Shown here piece by piece: positions 34,399 through 44,846 of a stretch of 64,000 nucleotides of DNA. Both the position numbers and the translations under genes were made by a program. The stretch is from JAAYJT01 sp037445555. Its GTDB lineage: Bacteria > Bacteroidota > Bacteroidia > Bacteroidales > JAAYJT01. The notes under the pieces were generated by a model that worked only from the letters and a program-made list of their open reading frames with translations, was not told the origin of the DNA and made no database searches. The DNA lies in contig JBBIKG010000002.1 in assembly GCA_037445555.1 (NCBI GenBank), forward strand, positions 62,001-126,000, read 5' to 3'. Within the stretch, counting starts at the first letter, position 1. The number at the start of each line of letters is the position of its first letter.

Positions 34399-37300
34399 AT
34401 GAATAAAAAAGCCTTCATCCTGGTACTATTTACCTTCAGCTTATTTTCAACATACGTATTTTCACAACAAACGGCCAGCCTGCGCGAACCTGCAGCTACC
34501 TTTTACCGTGCCACTGAATTGTACAATTCAGGAAAATACGGGGCGGCGCGCAATCTCTTCGAATGGTTGCTAAACACTACCCGCCCGGTTGACAAAGACA
34601 TCCGAATGCATACAGAGTATTACAGTGCCTTATGCGCAGCTGCTATAAAACAAAAAGATGCTGAATTCCTTTTAGATCGGTTTACATTGAAATATCCGGA
34701 AAGCGCTCTGAAAAATGGAGCATATTTTAAGTTAGCCCAGGTACAGTTCGACTCAAAAAATTATCGAAACGCCCTTAAATCCTTTGCGGATGTTGAAATT
34801 AAAACCCTTACAAATGATGAACTGGCAACATATTACTACATGAGCGGGTATTGTCATCTGCGAGCAGAAGATTATACTAAAGCCCAAAAACAATTCGCCA
34901 ATCTCCGAAATACCATAAGTAAATATTCGGCAGCGGCCACTTATTATCACGGGTATACGCTATACATGCAACAGAGGTATGAGCAGGCGCTAAGCGATTT
35001 TCTGGCCGTTCGCGATGAACCTGAATTCAAGAACCAGGTTCCACCATATCTGATTCAGATTTATTACAGGCAAGGCAACTTCAGTAAAGTGATTGAAGAA
35101 GGTTCGCAAATGCTGAACCGTGATAAATCGAGGCAAACTACCGAAATGGCAAGGGTTATCGGTGATTCACATTACCGGCTGGGTAACTTTACCGAAGCCC
35201 TGCCCTTACTGGAATTCTACAACGACAACAAGCGCCGCACCACTACCCGCGAGGAATCCTTCCAGTTGGGGTATCTGTATTATTTCAACCGTAACTTCGA
35301 GCAGGCCATCAGGTATTTTCAGCCCGTAACCCTGCAAAACGACACCCTAGCTCAATTTGCCTACTATCACATTGCGGATTGTTACCTGAATACGAATCAT
35401 AAACAATTCGCCGCCAACGCCTTCATGTCGGCTTACAAGCTGGAGTACGACCCGGGGATACGCGAGGATGCGCTCTTTAACTACGCGCGCCTTGCTTCGG
35501 AACTATCATATAATCCCTACAACGAAGCAATCAGGGCAGTAAATCAGTACCTGAATGATTTTCCTCAGTCAAAACGCCGTGATGAGGCAGTGGCCTACCT
35601 GGTTCATCTTTATCTTACGACCAACAACTATAAGGAAGCACTGACATCCATCGAGAGCCTGAGCCTGCGCGAGAACCGCCTGAAGGAAGCATATCAGAAA
35701 ATTGCCTTCTACCGGGCCATCGAACTTTTCAACGACAAGGACCTGCAAGCCTCGGTACCGCTGTTCCGCAAAGCCATCGAGAATAACGTGGATAACAACA
35801 TAGCCACCCTGTCGTTGTATTGGATAGGTGAAGCCTATTACCGACTTGGGCAAATGGATCAGGCCATTGATTTCTACAACCGTTTTATTGTGCAAAAAGA
35901 TGCCGGAAGACTGAAAGAACATGCCTTGGCGCAATACAGTATTGGGTATGCATGGTTTTTGAAGAAGGATTATGCCAGGGCGCTGGATGCTTTCGGGCGA
36001 TTTGTGCAGGGCGATACACGCGATTACCAGCGCATGGCGGGGGATGCATTGCTCAGAATGGGCGATTGCCATTTCATCAACAAGCGCTATCGTGATGCCA
36101 TTGCGCATTACGATAGAGCATTGAAAACACCAAACAATGAAAGCGATTATGCCACCCTTCAAAAGTCGCGTGCCCAGGGAGCATTAGGAAACTATCGTGA
36201 AAAAATTACCACCTTGCAGGCATTCAGGCAAGGAATGCGAAGCTCACCGCTTGCACCCGAAGCACTTTTTGAAATGGGAAATACAGCGCTACTTATCAAC
36301 CAGAACACTGAAGCACTCGGTCATTTCAATGCCATTATCAAAGAATACCCTGGAAGCCTTCTGGTGAAAACCAGCCTGATGAAAACGGCACTAATTTATT
36401 TCAACGATAACGACAACCTTATGGCGCTCGAGCTTTTCAAAAAGGTAGTAAGCAGCTATCCCGGTTCGCCCGAAGCGCATGAAGCGCTGAATAATATTCG
36501 AAATATTTACATCGAACTTAACAACGTGGATGAGTATGTAAGATACTCCAGAGGTCTTTCGTTTGCTCAGGTATCTGACCGGGAGCAGGACTCCATGACA
36601 TACATTGCTGCGTATAACCGATTCATGGCCAACGATTGCCGCAGTGCAATTTCAGGATTTGGAAACTATTTAAGCCGTTACCCCAGGGGGTTGTATGCGC
36701 TGCAGGCCTACTACTACCGCGCTGAGTGCAACTTCCGCAACAACAATGTCAACGAGGCTCTGGCTGATTATGAGTCAGTGATTAGCCTGCCGGGCTCTCA
36801 GTTCACCGAAACAGCGTTGCTAAGGGCAGCCCGAATCAACTTTGCCCGAAACAACCTTATAAAGGCATTGGATCAGTATCTGCAACTCGAAACTATGACT
36901 ACCAATCCAACCAACAAAGTTGAGGCCCTCTCGGTGACAATGCGTTTAAGTCTGCAACTGGAACGCTATCAGCAAGCAATTGATATTGCATCAAGACTTC
37001 TGACACAAAGCCGCCTGCCCGACAACCTGATCGCTGAAGCTAGGCTGATTAACGGAAAGGCGCTTTACCAGCTCCAGCGGGCCGAACAGGCGATGCAATC
37101 GTTACGCGAGGCAATACGTTTGTCTCCCACGGGCGCCTTTGGTGCGGAGGCAAAATACTATTCGGCACTCATCCTGTTTGAACAGAAAAGATATTCAGAC
37201 ACCGAAAATGCGATTTTCGAACTCTCGAAAAGCTATGCCAGCTATGATTATTGGGTTGCGCGTGGGTTTATATTACTGGCCGATGTTTACCGTCAGACCG

Positions 37301-37413
37301 GCAATATTTTCCAGGCACGCCAGACATTGCAGAGCGTAATTGATAACTACCAGGGCGATGACCTAAAAAATGTGGCGCGTGCCAAGCTCCGCGAACTTCC
37401 GGCAGGTAACTGA
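34399..37413 (+). CDS. large tetratricopeptide-repeat protein, exported
   Basis: 1004 residues: signal peptide (MNKKAFILVLFTFSLFSTYV, then FSQ) followed by TPR-type helical pairs along almost the whole chain, for example YHIADCYLNTNHKQFAANAF and LYWIGEAYYRLGQMDQAIDF. Some repeats resemble the TolA-binding YbgF/BamD type. It is probably a periplasmic scaffold. It follows anmK after 63 nt and precedes a beta-barrel gene by 25 nt; I read these two as a functional pair. No enzyme motif was seen. Confidence 0.82.
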   Translation: MNKKAFILVLFTFSLFSTYVFSQQTASLREPAATFYRATELYNSGKYGAARNLFEWLLNTTRPVDKDIRMHTEYYSALCAAAIKQKDAEFLLDRFTLKYPESALKNGAYFKLAQVQFDSKNYRNALKSFADVEIKTLTNDELATYYYMSGYCHLRAEDYTKAQKQFANLRNTISKYSAAATYYHGYTLYMQQRYEQALSDFLAVRDEPEFKNQVPPYLIQIYYRQGNFSKVIEEGSQMLNRDKSRQTTEMARVIGDSHYRLGNFTEALPLLEFYNDNKRRTTTREESFQLGYLYYFNRNFEQAIRYFQPVTLQNDTLAQFAYYHIADCYLNTNHKQFAANAFMSAYKLEYDPGIREDALFNYARLASELSYNPYNEAIRAVNQYLNDFPQSKRRDEAVAYLVHLYLTTNNYKEALTSIESLSLRENRLKEAYQKIAFYRAIELFNDKDLQASVPLFRKAIENNVDNNIATLSLYWIGEAYYRLGQMDQAIDFYNRFIVQKDAGRLKEHALAQYSIGYAWFLKKDYARALDAFGRFVQGDTRDYQRMAGDALLRMGDCHFINKRYRDAIAHYDRALKTPNNESDYATLQKSRAQGALGNYREKITTLQAFRQGMRSSPLAPEALFEMGNTALLINQNTEALGHFNAIIKEYPGSLLVKTSLMKTALIYFNDNDNLMALELFKKVVSSYPGSPEAHEALNNIRNIYIELNNVDEYVRYSRGLSFAQVSDREQDSMTYIAAYNRFMANDCRSAISGFGNYLSRYPRGLYALQAYYYRAECNFRNNNVNEALADYESVISLPGSQFTETALLRAARINFARNNLIKALDQYLQLETMTTNPTNKVEALSVTMRLSLQLERYQQAIDIASRLLTQSRLPDNLIAEARLINGKALYQLQRAEQAMQSLREAIRLSPTGAFGAEAKYYSALILFEQKRYSDTENAIFELSKSYASYDYWVARGFILLADVYRQTGNIFQARQTLQSVIDNYQGDDLKNVARAKLRELPAGN

Positions 37414-37438
37414 TCCAGCAATTAAAAGCAAACCGATC

Positions 37439-39127
37439 ATGAAGATACATTCCCGATCTATTTTTTACGCGATACTGTCAATCGCAATAGTATTTCTGGC
37501 TACTGTGGCTACTTTGCAGGTGCAGGCGCAGCGGATGGAAGAAATTACGATTGTGGCTCCGTATGAGCCGACAATTAATGAGGCTACCAAGATTCTGATA
37601 CAGCCTATGATCGATGCAGTGAGTGTCCCGCTTCCGTCATTCCAAATTAAGATCACTCCGCGCCGATACCAGCTACCCAACACAATTGAGCCGTTGCCTC
37701 CCCTGGCACCTACAGCCGACAAACCAACACAGCTTCAAAGAAATTTGTTGAAGGCTGGCTTTGGAAACTACCTGACACCGAGCATACAATTCACAGCCAA
37801 TAGTTTGCGAAACCCAGGGTATGCCGTAGGTGTGGATATGAAGCATACATCGTCGGCCGGAACCATAGACAAATTCGGCTACAGCGGTTATAGCCACAAC
37901 GCCATTAAAGGATTCGGCCAAAAGCATTTTGATAAATTCTCTATCAGTTCCGATATCTACTATGACAGGCGGGTGGTTTACCCATATGGCTTTCTGGCTG
38001 AGAAATTTCCTTCGCCAACATATGATTTTGGCAGGGAAACTATTCGGCAACGCTTTAACCGGTTTGGAACATCGGTGTCGGCCCAACACCGAAATGTCTC
38101 CGGTGAAGGATTGCATTATATGGCCGACCTGGACTTTGGTCATATTTATGACAGGTATAAAACCAGAGAAAATACACTCAGGTTCGGCGCCATGCTTTCA
38201 AAAGCCATCAACCTGTTCGACAGGCTGGACAGTCAACAACTGGATTTGGGCTTGACCTACTTCGGATCACGCCTTAACGACTCTATCAAGGAATACATCA
38301 ATACCCTTGTCAGCATCGAGCCAGTACTTAACTTCAAATACCAGGAGTATGGCCTCAGGGCAGGTTTCAGGCTGCAATACGACGAAAACAATAAATCTAG
38401 TATCTACTTCTTTCCAGTGGCTGAGCTGAACCTCAGGCTGATAAAAAAGAAGCTTTCTGTACAGGCGGGGATTGACGGCAACGTAAGCAAAACTACCTTT
38501 GAATCTCTGGCGGCCGAAAATCCCTTTGTTCAATCAGTTCTGCAATTCAAAAATCCAACCTCACGATTCAGGTTTTATGTGGGAATCAAGGGAAATATCA
38601 GCGAGGTGGTTGATTTTGGCTTAGACTATTCGTGGGCCGCGGTTAAAGATATGACTTTTTTCATTGGCGATACTGCCGCGCCCTACAGCCGCTTCAAAAT
38701 ATCCTATGATAATGTCAACCAAATGAGGGCAGGATCTTATATCGCCTACAAAATGTCGGATATCCTATCATTGAAACTTGCCGGCAATTATAATCGCTAC
38801 AACCCTGCTAATGAAACATATGCCTGGTACAAACCGGCCTTTGACCTGCGAATTTCGGTATCATGGAACCCGGTAAATAAGCTAACCTTGGATGCCTCGG
38901 TTATTGCTAACGGTAAATCGAATGCTAAATTCTGGGATGGGATTAAGTACAGCGAAACAAAGATTTCTCCCTGGATGGATGTTAGCGCAACGGCCAAATA
39001 TCAGTTCAGTAAACAACTTCACTTCTTCATCGATGCCCGAAACCTGACAGCCCAGCGTCAGTACTTTTGGTATAACTATCCAAGCCAGCGAATCAACGTG
39101 ATAGCAGGAGCAGGCTTTTCGTTCTGA
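37439..39127 (+). CDS. beta-barrel protein paired with the TPR gene
   Basis: 562 residues from the ATG at 37439, which gives a signal peptide ending LQVQAQ. The mature start reads MEEITIVAPYEPTINEATKI, then a Pro-rich linker (about 60-100) and a long barrel with aromatic girdles, ending NVIAGAGFSF. It lacks a plug domain, so it is not a full TonB-dependent receptor although barrel strands resemble that family. Its function is unknown. The frame extends upstream to 37370 inside the TPR gene, but the signal peptide fixes the start. Confidence 0.75.
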   Translation: MKIHSRSIFYAILSIAIVFLATVATLQVQAQRMEEITIVAPYEPTINEATKILIQPMIDAVSVPLPSFQIKITPRRYQLPNTIEPLPPLAPTADKPTQLQRNLLKAGFGNYLTPSIQFTANSLRNPGYAVGVDMKHTSSAGTIDKFGYSGYSHNAIKGFGQKHFDKFSISSDIYYDRRVVYPYGFLAEKFPSPTYDFGRETIRQRFNRFGTSVSAQHRNVSGEGLHYMADLDFGHIYDRYKTRENTLRFGAMLSKAINLFDRLDSQQLDLGLTYFGSRLNDSIKEYINTLVSIEPVLNFKYQEYGLRAGFRLQYDENNKSSIYFFPVAELNLRLIKKKLSVQAGIDGNVSKTTFESLAAENPFVQSVLQFKNPTSRFRFYVGIKGNISEVVDFGLDYSWAAVKDMTFFIGDTAAPYSRFKISYDNVNQMRAGSYIAYKMSDILSLKLAGNYNRYNPANETYAWYKPAFDLRISVSWNPVNKLTLDASVIANGKSNAKFWDGIKYSETKISPWMDVSATAKYQFSKQLHFFIDARNLTAQRQYFWYNYPSQRINVIAGAGFSF

Positions 39128-39286
39128 GATTGCTGTTGACCTAGTTATTCTCTACTAGCATACTGAAGTACAGCTACTTAAAGCTATTATATGCACAAAT
39201 TAGCATTAACAGCATATTACACCATTTTGTTAATAACTTATCGGATTACGTACCAGCAATTATAAGGGGCGAAATGATATTTTTGC

Positions 39287-39294
39287 TAACTTTG
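39287..39294 (+). promoter_or_regulatory. -7 element for gyrB
   Basis: TAACTTTG lies 33 nt before the gyrB ATG in a 200-nt gap. No good -33 is found at the standard distance. A TTGTTAATAA motif is at 39227-39236 further upstream. Confidence 0.5.
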
Positions 39295-39327
39295 TGAGCT
39301 TTAATTTTTGATTTTATTTAATTGATT

Positions 39328-41295
39328 ATGAATGAGATAGTAAAGAGTAATCACAACGGCGATCAGGATTATACGGCAGCACAGATTCAGGTGCTCGAGG
39401 GGTTGGAAGCTGTTCGCAAACGCCCTGCAATGTATATCGGAGATATCAGCAGTCGTGGATTACATCATCTTGTATATGAGGTTGTTGACAACTCAATCGA
39501 CGAAGCACTGGCCGGCTACTGTACAAACATCGAAGTGTATATGCACACGGACAACAGCATCAGTGTGGTAGATAACGGGCGAGGCATACCTGTCGACCTG
39601 CATGAAAAAGAACAACGCTCGGCACTCGAAGTAGTGATGACAGTGCTGCACGCAGGGGGCAAATTCAACAAAGAATCGTATAAAGTATCCGGAGGATTAC
39701 ACGGGGTAGGTGTGAGTTGTGTGAATGCATTATCCTCTCTGCTGAAGGTGGTGGTTCATCGCGAGGGGAAAATCTATCAGCAGGAATATGCCTTTGGCAA
39801 GCCTTTGTACGATGTAAAAGAAACTGGCGTCAGCGACCGCACTGGAACCATTGTGACTTTTAAAGCTGACGACGGAATTTTTAGCGTAACCGAATATGAC
39901 TACGACACACTGAGCTCAAGACTGCGCGAACTAGCGTACCTGAACAAAGGCATACGGCTTACTATTACCGATGAGCGTATGACGGATGAAAAAGGCAAGC
40001 AAGTGATGAATACATTTTTTTCGGAAAAAGGGCTGGAGGATTTTATTGAATACCTGGATGCCAATCGCGAAAAACTCATGCCTGAACCTATTTGCATCGA
40101 AGGCGAGAAAAACGGCATACCTGTCGAGCTTGCCATGCAATACAACACCTCGTTTGCCGAGAACATCCATTCTTATGTAAACAATATTAACACCCATGAA
40201 GGCGGCACCCATCTTTCGGGATTCAGACGAGGGCTAACAAGGACACTTAAATCCTATGCCGACAAATCGGGCATGCTGTCGAAGCTTAAGTTCGATATCA
40301 ATGGAGACGATTTCCGTGAAGGCCTTACGGCCATCATCTCGGTGAAGGTTCAGGAACCTCAGTTCGAAGGTCAGACAAAAACCAAACTCGGCAACAGCGA
40401 GGTGATGGGTGCTGTGGATCAACTGGTTAGTGAGCAGCTAAACTATTATCTCGAAGAACATCCCAAAGAAGCTCGTACTATAGTCAATAAGGTGATTTTA
40501 GCTGCCACCGCCCGCCATGCAGCGCGCAAGGCTCGTGAACTGGTGCAGCGGAAAAATGTATTCAATTCAAGTTCACTGCCCGGCAAACTAGCCGATTGCT
40601 CGGAGCGCGATCCCGCAAAATGCGAGATCTACCTGGTTGAGGGCGACTCGGCAGGCGGTACAGCAAAACAAGGTCGCGACCGTAGTTTCCAGGCCATTCT
40701 ACCCTTGCGTGGTAAAATACTCAATGTTGAAAAAGCAATGCAGCATAAAATTTTCGACAGCGAAGAAATTAAGAATATTTTTACTGCACTTGGCATTTCC
40801 ATTGGCACAGCGGATGACAGCAAAGCGCTCAACCTCGACAAGCTGAGGTATCACAAGATCATTATCATGACCGATGCCGACGTGGACGGGAGCCATATAG
40901 CCACCCTTATTCTCACCTTCTTTTTTCGTTACATGAAGGACCTCATCGAGCAGGGTTATGTGTACATTGCTACACCTCCTCTGTATCTTGTGCGCAAAGG
41001 AAAAGATGAACAATATTGCTGGAGCGAGGAGCAGCGACAGGCCATAGCGACAAAATTCTCAGTAAACGGTGATGAGAAGGGCATTCATACGCAGCGCTAC
41101 AAAGGTCTTGGCGAAATGAATGCTGAGCAGCTATGGGCTACGACAATGAATCCAGCCACAAGGACCTTGCGCCAGGTTACCATTGAAAACGGAACCGAGG
41201 CCGACAGGATTTTCTCCATGCTTATGGGCGATGAAGTACCACCCCGACGTGAATTCATCGAAAAGAATGCCAAGTACGCCAATATCGATGCATGA
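39328..41295 (+). CDS. gyrB: DNA gyrase subunit B
   Basis: ATPase subunit that with GyrA introduces negative supercoils. 655 residues from the ATG at 39328 (a TTG at 39322 is also in frame). The GHKL ATPase shows EVVDNSIDEA (51-60), DNGRGIP (82-88) and GGLHGVG (122-128). TOPRIM shows EGDSAGG (438-444) and DADVDGSHI (516-524). The C-terminal YKGLGEMN contacts GyrA. It lacks the long insert of enterobacterial GyrB, as usual in this phylum. ParE is the other possibility; the close match to GyrB motifs and length favours gyrase. A terminator follows. Confidence 0.93.
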   Translation: MNEIVKSNHNGDQDYTAAQIQVLEGLEAVRKRPAMYIGDISSRGLHHLVYEVVDNSIDEALAGYCTNIEVYMHTDNSISVVDNGRGIPVDLHEKEQRSALEVVMTVLHAGGKFNKESYKVSGGLHGVGVSCVNALSSLLKVVVHREGKIYQQEYAFGKPLYDVKETGVSDRTGTIVTFKADDGIFSVTEYDYDTLSSRLRELAYLNKGIRLTITDERMTDEKGKQVMNTFFSEKGLEDFIEYLDANREKLMPEPICIEGEKNGIPVELAMQYNTSFAENIHSYVNNINTHEGGTHLSGFRRGLTRTLKSYADKSGMLSKLKFDINGDDFREGLTAIISVKVQEPQFEGQTKTKLGNSEVMGAVDQLVSEQLNYYLEEHPKEARTIVNKVILAATARHAARKARELVQRKNVFNSSSLPGKLADCSERDPAKCEIYLVEGDSAGGTAKQGRDRSFQAILPLRGKILNVEKAMQHKIFDSEEIKNIFTALGISIGTADDSKALNLDKLRYHKIIIMTDADVDGSHIATLILTFFFRYMKDLIEQGYVYIATPPLYLVRKGKDEQYCWSEEQRQAIATKFSVNGDEKGIHTQRYKGLGEMNAEQLWATTMNPATRTLRQVTIENGTEADRIFSMLMGDEVPPRREFIEKNAKYANIDA

Positions 41296-41314
41296 TCAAG
41301 GCAACTTTTGCATG

Positions 41315-41337
41315 GCAGGCCGGGAAATCCGGCCTGT
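41315..41337 (+). terminator. hairpin terminator after gyrB
   Basis: CAGGCCGG (41316-41323) pairs perfectly with CCGGCCTG (41329-41336) around GAAAT; a G-T pair extends it by one. The T-tract after it is weak (TTGTATTATAATT). Confidence 0.7.
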
Positions 41338-41397
41338 TGTATTATAATTGCACAAATATCACATGCACACTAGTCAGCACCTTATAACCTTGCAGGT

Positions 41398-43233
41398 ATG
41401 ATACTTCAACCCATCGATCTGGCAATCATAGCCATTTTTTTTATCGTACTGTTATCAATAGGCTTTCTTGCTTCAAGAAAAGCAGGCGACAGCACCACAA
41501 ACTTCTTTTTGTCCGGGCGAACCATGCCCTGGTGGCTCCTTGGGGTATCGATGGTGGCAACTACCTTTTCGAGCGATACACCAAATCTTGTCACCGATAT
41601 GGTGCGCACCGGGGGCGTTGCAAGCAACTGGTTATGGTGGGCATTTCTGCTTACTGGGATGCTGACGGTTTTTATTTATGCAAAACTTTGGAATAGATCA
41701 AAGGTGATGACCGACCTGGAGTTTTACGAGCTACGATATAGTGGCCGGATGGCGGCATTCCTGAGAGGATTCAGAGCCGTTTATCTTGGATTTTTCTTTA
41801 ACGTGATGGTCATTGCAAGTGTCTCACTCGCATTCATTAAGATTGCCGGAGTAATGCTCGGGCTGAAGCCCGCGCCCGCCCTGATCATTGCATCAGTTGT
41901 GGTGGTATTTTATGCAGGCCTTGGCGGACTTAAGTCCATCCTTTGGACAGACCTGTTTCAATTCAGCTTTGCCATGTTTGGTGCCATCATCGCAGCAGTG
42001 TATGTGGCCGGTTCTCCCGAAATAGGTGGGTTGACCAATCTCTTCAGCCATCCCGCCGTTAACGGCAAACTGAGTCTGATCCCCAGCATTTCTCAACCTG
42101 AGCTGTTTCTGAGTATTTTTATCATACCCATCACCATACAGTGGTGGGCCGCATGGTATCCGGGTGCCGAGCCCGGAGGTGGCGGCTATGTGGCTCAGCG
42201 CATGTTGTCGGCAAAGAATGAAAACCATGCGGTAGGCGCCACATTGCTCTTTAACTTTTTTCATTACGCCCTGAGGCCCTGGCCCTGGATCATTGTTGGG
42301 CTGGCATCGCTGATCATTTTTCCCGACATCCAGTCTATGATTAATGCTTTTCCGGAGGTATCTGTAAAGTATATTAAAAATGATTTTGCTTACCCGGCTA
42401 TGCTCAGGCATTTTCTTCCGGCCGGCCTACTAGGATTGGTGGTAGCTTCACTAATAGCCGCATTCATGTCGACAGTGGCCTCACAGCTCAATTGGGGGTC
42501 ATCCTATCTTGTCAATGATTTTTATGGCCGTTTTGTGAATAAACAGGCCAATGAAAAGCAAAAAGTAATGGCAGGGCGTCTCGCAACCATCACACTCATG
42601 TTTTTTTCAATCCTTCTGGCCCTGGTTCTTGAAAACGCCCTGCAGGCTTTTCAATACATGCTGATGATCGGAGCTGGCACAGGCCTCATTTATATCCTAC
42701 GGTGGTTCTGGTGGCGTATCAATGCCTGGTCGGAGTTGTCGGCCATGATTGCCGCTGGTGGCTTTTCGCTCTTTTTTATCCTGATCGAAAACCTCGGAAT
42801 CAAACAGAGCGGTGAACATATCGAGGTGATGGGTATTGCTACAACGATGGTTTACTGGAATATCTTTAAATTTTCAGGCATCGTCCTTCTCACCACATTA
42901 GCGTGGGTTGTGGTCACTTATCTTACCCCACCGGTGAGTGATGCCACGTTACATAATTTCTATCGTAAAATCAAGCCCGGAGGTCCCGGGTGGAAGTCCG
43001 TTGTGCTGAAAGCTGCGTATCAAGGCATCGTGCTTCAAAAAGAGGAGGATTTACGCTGGGATGTACCTACCGGATTACTCTGCATGGTGTGGGGATGTGT
43101 AATCATATACAGTACCTTGTTCGCCACCGGCAACTTTCTGTATGGCAATACTACAATAGCTCTGGTTTTTTCGGCTGCTGCAGTTGCCGGTATCCTGCTT
43201 TTATGGGTATCACTTAAAAGACTTCTGAAATAA
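41398..43233 (+). CDS. sodium:solute symporter family protein
   Basis: Inner-membrane transporter of the SSS family, 611 residues with about 13-14 membrane helices. The first helices include the LASRKAGDSTTNFFLSGRTM signature, and TTFSSDTPNLV marks the sodium-site region; WYPGAEPGGGGYVAQRML is a loop motif typical of a Bacteroidota subgroup. The solute cannot be named. It is monocistronic between gyrB's terminator and the convergent DUF2461 gene. Confidence 0.85.
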   Translation: MILQPIDLAIIAIFFIVLLSIGFLASRKAGDSTTNFFLSGRTMPWWLLGVSMVATTFSSDTPNLVTDMVRTGGVASNWLWWAFLLTGMLTVFIYAKLWNRSKVMTDLEFYELRYSGRMAAFLRGFRAVYLGFFFNVMVIASVSLAFIKIAGVMLGLKPAPALIIASVVVVFYAGLGGLKSILWTDLFQFSFAMFGAIIAAVYVAGSPEIGGLTNLFSHPAVNGKLSLIPSISQPELFLSIFIIPITIQWWAAWYPGAEPGGGGYVAQRMLSAKNENHAVGATLLFNFFHYALRPWPWIIVGLASLIIFPDIQSMINAFPEVSVKYIKNDFAYPAMLRHFLPAGLLGLVVASLIAAFMSTVASQLNWGSSYLVNDFYGRFVNKQANEKQKVMAGRLATITLMFFSILLALVLENALQAFQYMLMIGAGTGLIYILRWFWWRINAWSELSAMIAAGGFSLFFILIENLGIKQSGEHIEVMGIATTMVYWNIFKFSGIVLLTTLAWVVVTYLTPPVSDATLHNFYRKIKPGGPGWKSVVLKAAYQGIVLQKEEDLRWDVPTGLLCMVWGCVIIYSTLFATGNFLYGNTTIALVFSAAAVAGILLLWVSLKRLLK

Positions 43234-43256
43234 ATTGCTTTGAATTCCCCCCCTGA

Positions 43257-43934
43257 TCAGAGGTAATTCAGGTTATCCAGAGCCTTATTCAGAAAGCGGA
43301 TGAAAGGGTACATGCTTTTGTAGCCCTGTAACAAATACTGCCTGATTGAACCGGCATACAACTGATCCTCCCCTATCCCGGACGAGACAGTGAATGAGCG
43401 AAACTTCAGCCATTCTATATAAGCAAAATCAGAAGGATATCCTTTGGGTGGCTTCACCATCACATCGTCTCTGTCAAGGCCATCAAAATACCGGGTGAAC
43501 TCCGGATTGCTGAGTATTTTGACTAACTCGACGGAATTGAAATAGATTTCGTCACGTACAGCTTTTATCGAATGTGTGGGAGGCATATAGAGTCCGCCGG
43601 CTAAAAAAGATTGCCCGGGCTCAAGATGTAAATAGTATCCTGGTCGATTTCCTTTAACACCGGATGCCGAAATAAATGCGCCGAAATTGGTTTTATAGGG
43701 GCTCTTGTCATTCGAGAATCTCACATCGCGATAAATGCGGAAGATACAGTTTTTTGCCGCCACCCCTTTCAGACTGATGTCTATATAGGACAGTTCTTCA
43801 ATCAGCTCATGCATAAAAACCACAAATTGTGATCTTAGCAAGTCATACTCTGATTTATTGGCCTGAAACCATTCCCTGTTATTATTTTTTCCCAATCTCG
43901 TCAGGAAATCATTAATTTGCCTGAAATTTGCCAT
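43257..43934 (-). CDS. DUF2461 family protein
   Basis: 225 residues from the ATG at 43934; the frame opens upstream at 43982 without support. Family signatures NNNREWFQANK (17-27), RIYRDVRFSNDKSPYKTNFG (about 66-85) and GGLYMP are present. Function is unknown; the protein is cytosolic with no membrane segment. A TACTTTTG -7 element for it lies at 43987-43980 on the minus strand, overlapping the start of the divergent PorV-like gene. Confidence 0.85.
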   Translation of the reverse strand: MANFRQINDFLTRLGKNNNREWFQANKSEYDLLRSQFVVFMHELIEELSYIDISLKGVAAKNCIFRIYRDVRFSNDKSPYKTNFGAFISASGVKGNRPGYYLHLEPGQSFLAGGLYMPPTHSIKAVRDEIYFNSVELVKILSNPEFTRYFDGLDRDDVMVKPPKGYPSDFAYIEWLKFRSFTVSSGIGEDQLYAGSIRQYLLQGYKSMYPFIRFLNKALDNLNYL

Positions 43935-43987
43935 GAAATGAGTTGCTAAGTTTTGAGTTAAAGCCGGTCGGTTTGAAAACAAAAGTA

Positions 43988-44839
43988 ATGAAAATGATAC
44001 GTTTGCTAAAATTGTGTCCGGTCATTGCTGTGGTAGTTATCGGAATATTATTTCTACTATTCCCCCTGATCAGCACTTCTCAAACTTCAAACTATCCTAC
44101 CGGAGCCAGGCAGGCCGCTATGGGTATGACCTCGACTGCACTCAGTGATATATGGTCGGTTTTCAACAATCCGGCAACTCTTGCACGGCAAGAGAAATCA
44201 GGCGTTGCACTGAATTACGAAAACAAATTTTTACTGAAAGAATTGGGTCAGGGGAGCCTTGCAGGACTACTTCCAACAAAAGCCGGTGTGTTTGGTTTGG
44301 GGATAAAACAATTTGGCGGGCAGCTCTATAGCGAAACATTTGCCGGAATCGGATATGGTCGTTCATTTGGGCACAATTTTAGTGCCGGTGTGCGCCTGGA
44401 TGCCTACCACGTGCGCCTCGACGGTGATTATGGGAGCAGGACACTGCCATCGTTTGCGCTTGGAGTCAGCACCAACCTTACATCTGATCTCATACTTGCT
44501 GCCGTTGTTTTCAACCCTGTGCGGGTGCCCTATGCCATTGAAAACAGCGAGACACTGCCTGCCATCATACGGTGTGGTGTGGCCTATGCGGTAGATAAAA
44601 ACCTTACCATGACACTGGACGCTGAAAAAGACTCGCGCCACAAGCCGGCCATCAGAGGGGGGCTTGAATACCAGCTTCTTAATGTGGCTGTGGTGCGGGC
44701 CGGCATGGGTACATCGCCCACAAGCTTTTCTTTCGGCTTCGGTTTGCTGCTCGGGAGCATGCGGATCGACATTTCGGCAACCCGGCATGAGGTTTTGGGG
44801 TTCTCTCCTGTGATGGGCATCAGCTGGCAATCAAACTAG
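43988..44839 (+). CDS. PorV/PorQ-like outer-membrane barrel protein
   Basis: 283 residues from the ATG at 43988. After the signal peptide the mature start reads YPTGARQAAMGMTSTALSDI and WSVFNNPATLA, the same layout as PorV/PorQ and the wider FadL-like barrels of Bacteroidota. It is shorter than PorV. It sits 7 nt before the HHH/barrel gene, so the two products are likely partners. Whether it belongs to type IX secretion is open. Confidence 0.72.
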   Translation: MKMIRLLKLCPVIAVVVIGILFLLFPLISTSQTSNYPTGARQAAMGMTSTALSDIWSVFNNPATLARQEKSGVALNYENKFLLKELGQGSLAGLLPTKAGVFGLGIKQFGGQLYSETFAGIGYGRSFGHNFSAGVRLDAYHVRLDGDYGSRTLPSFALGVSTNLTSDLILAAVVFNPVRVPYAIENSETLPAIIRCGVAYAVDKNLTMTLDAEKDSRHKPAIRGGLEYQLLNVAVVRAGMGTSPTSFSFGFGLLLGSMRIDISATRHEVLGFSPVMGISWQSN

Positions 44840-44846
44840 GAACACT

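Noticed and set aside
39128..39327. Replication origin near gyrB
   Set aside because: No cluster of DnaA boxes and no dnaA or dnaN; only one TTGTTAATAA motif.
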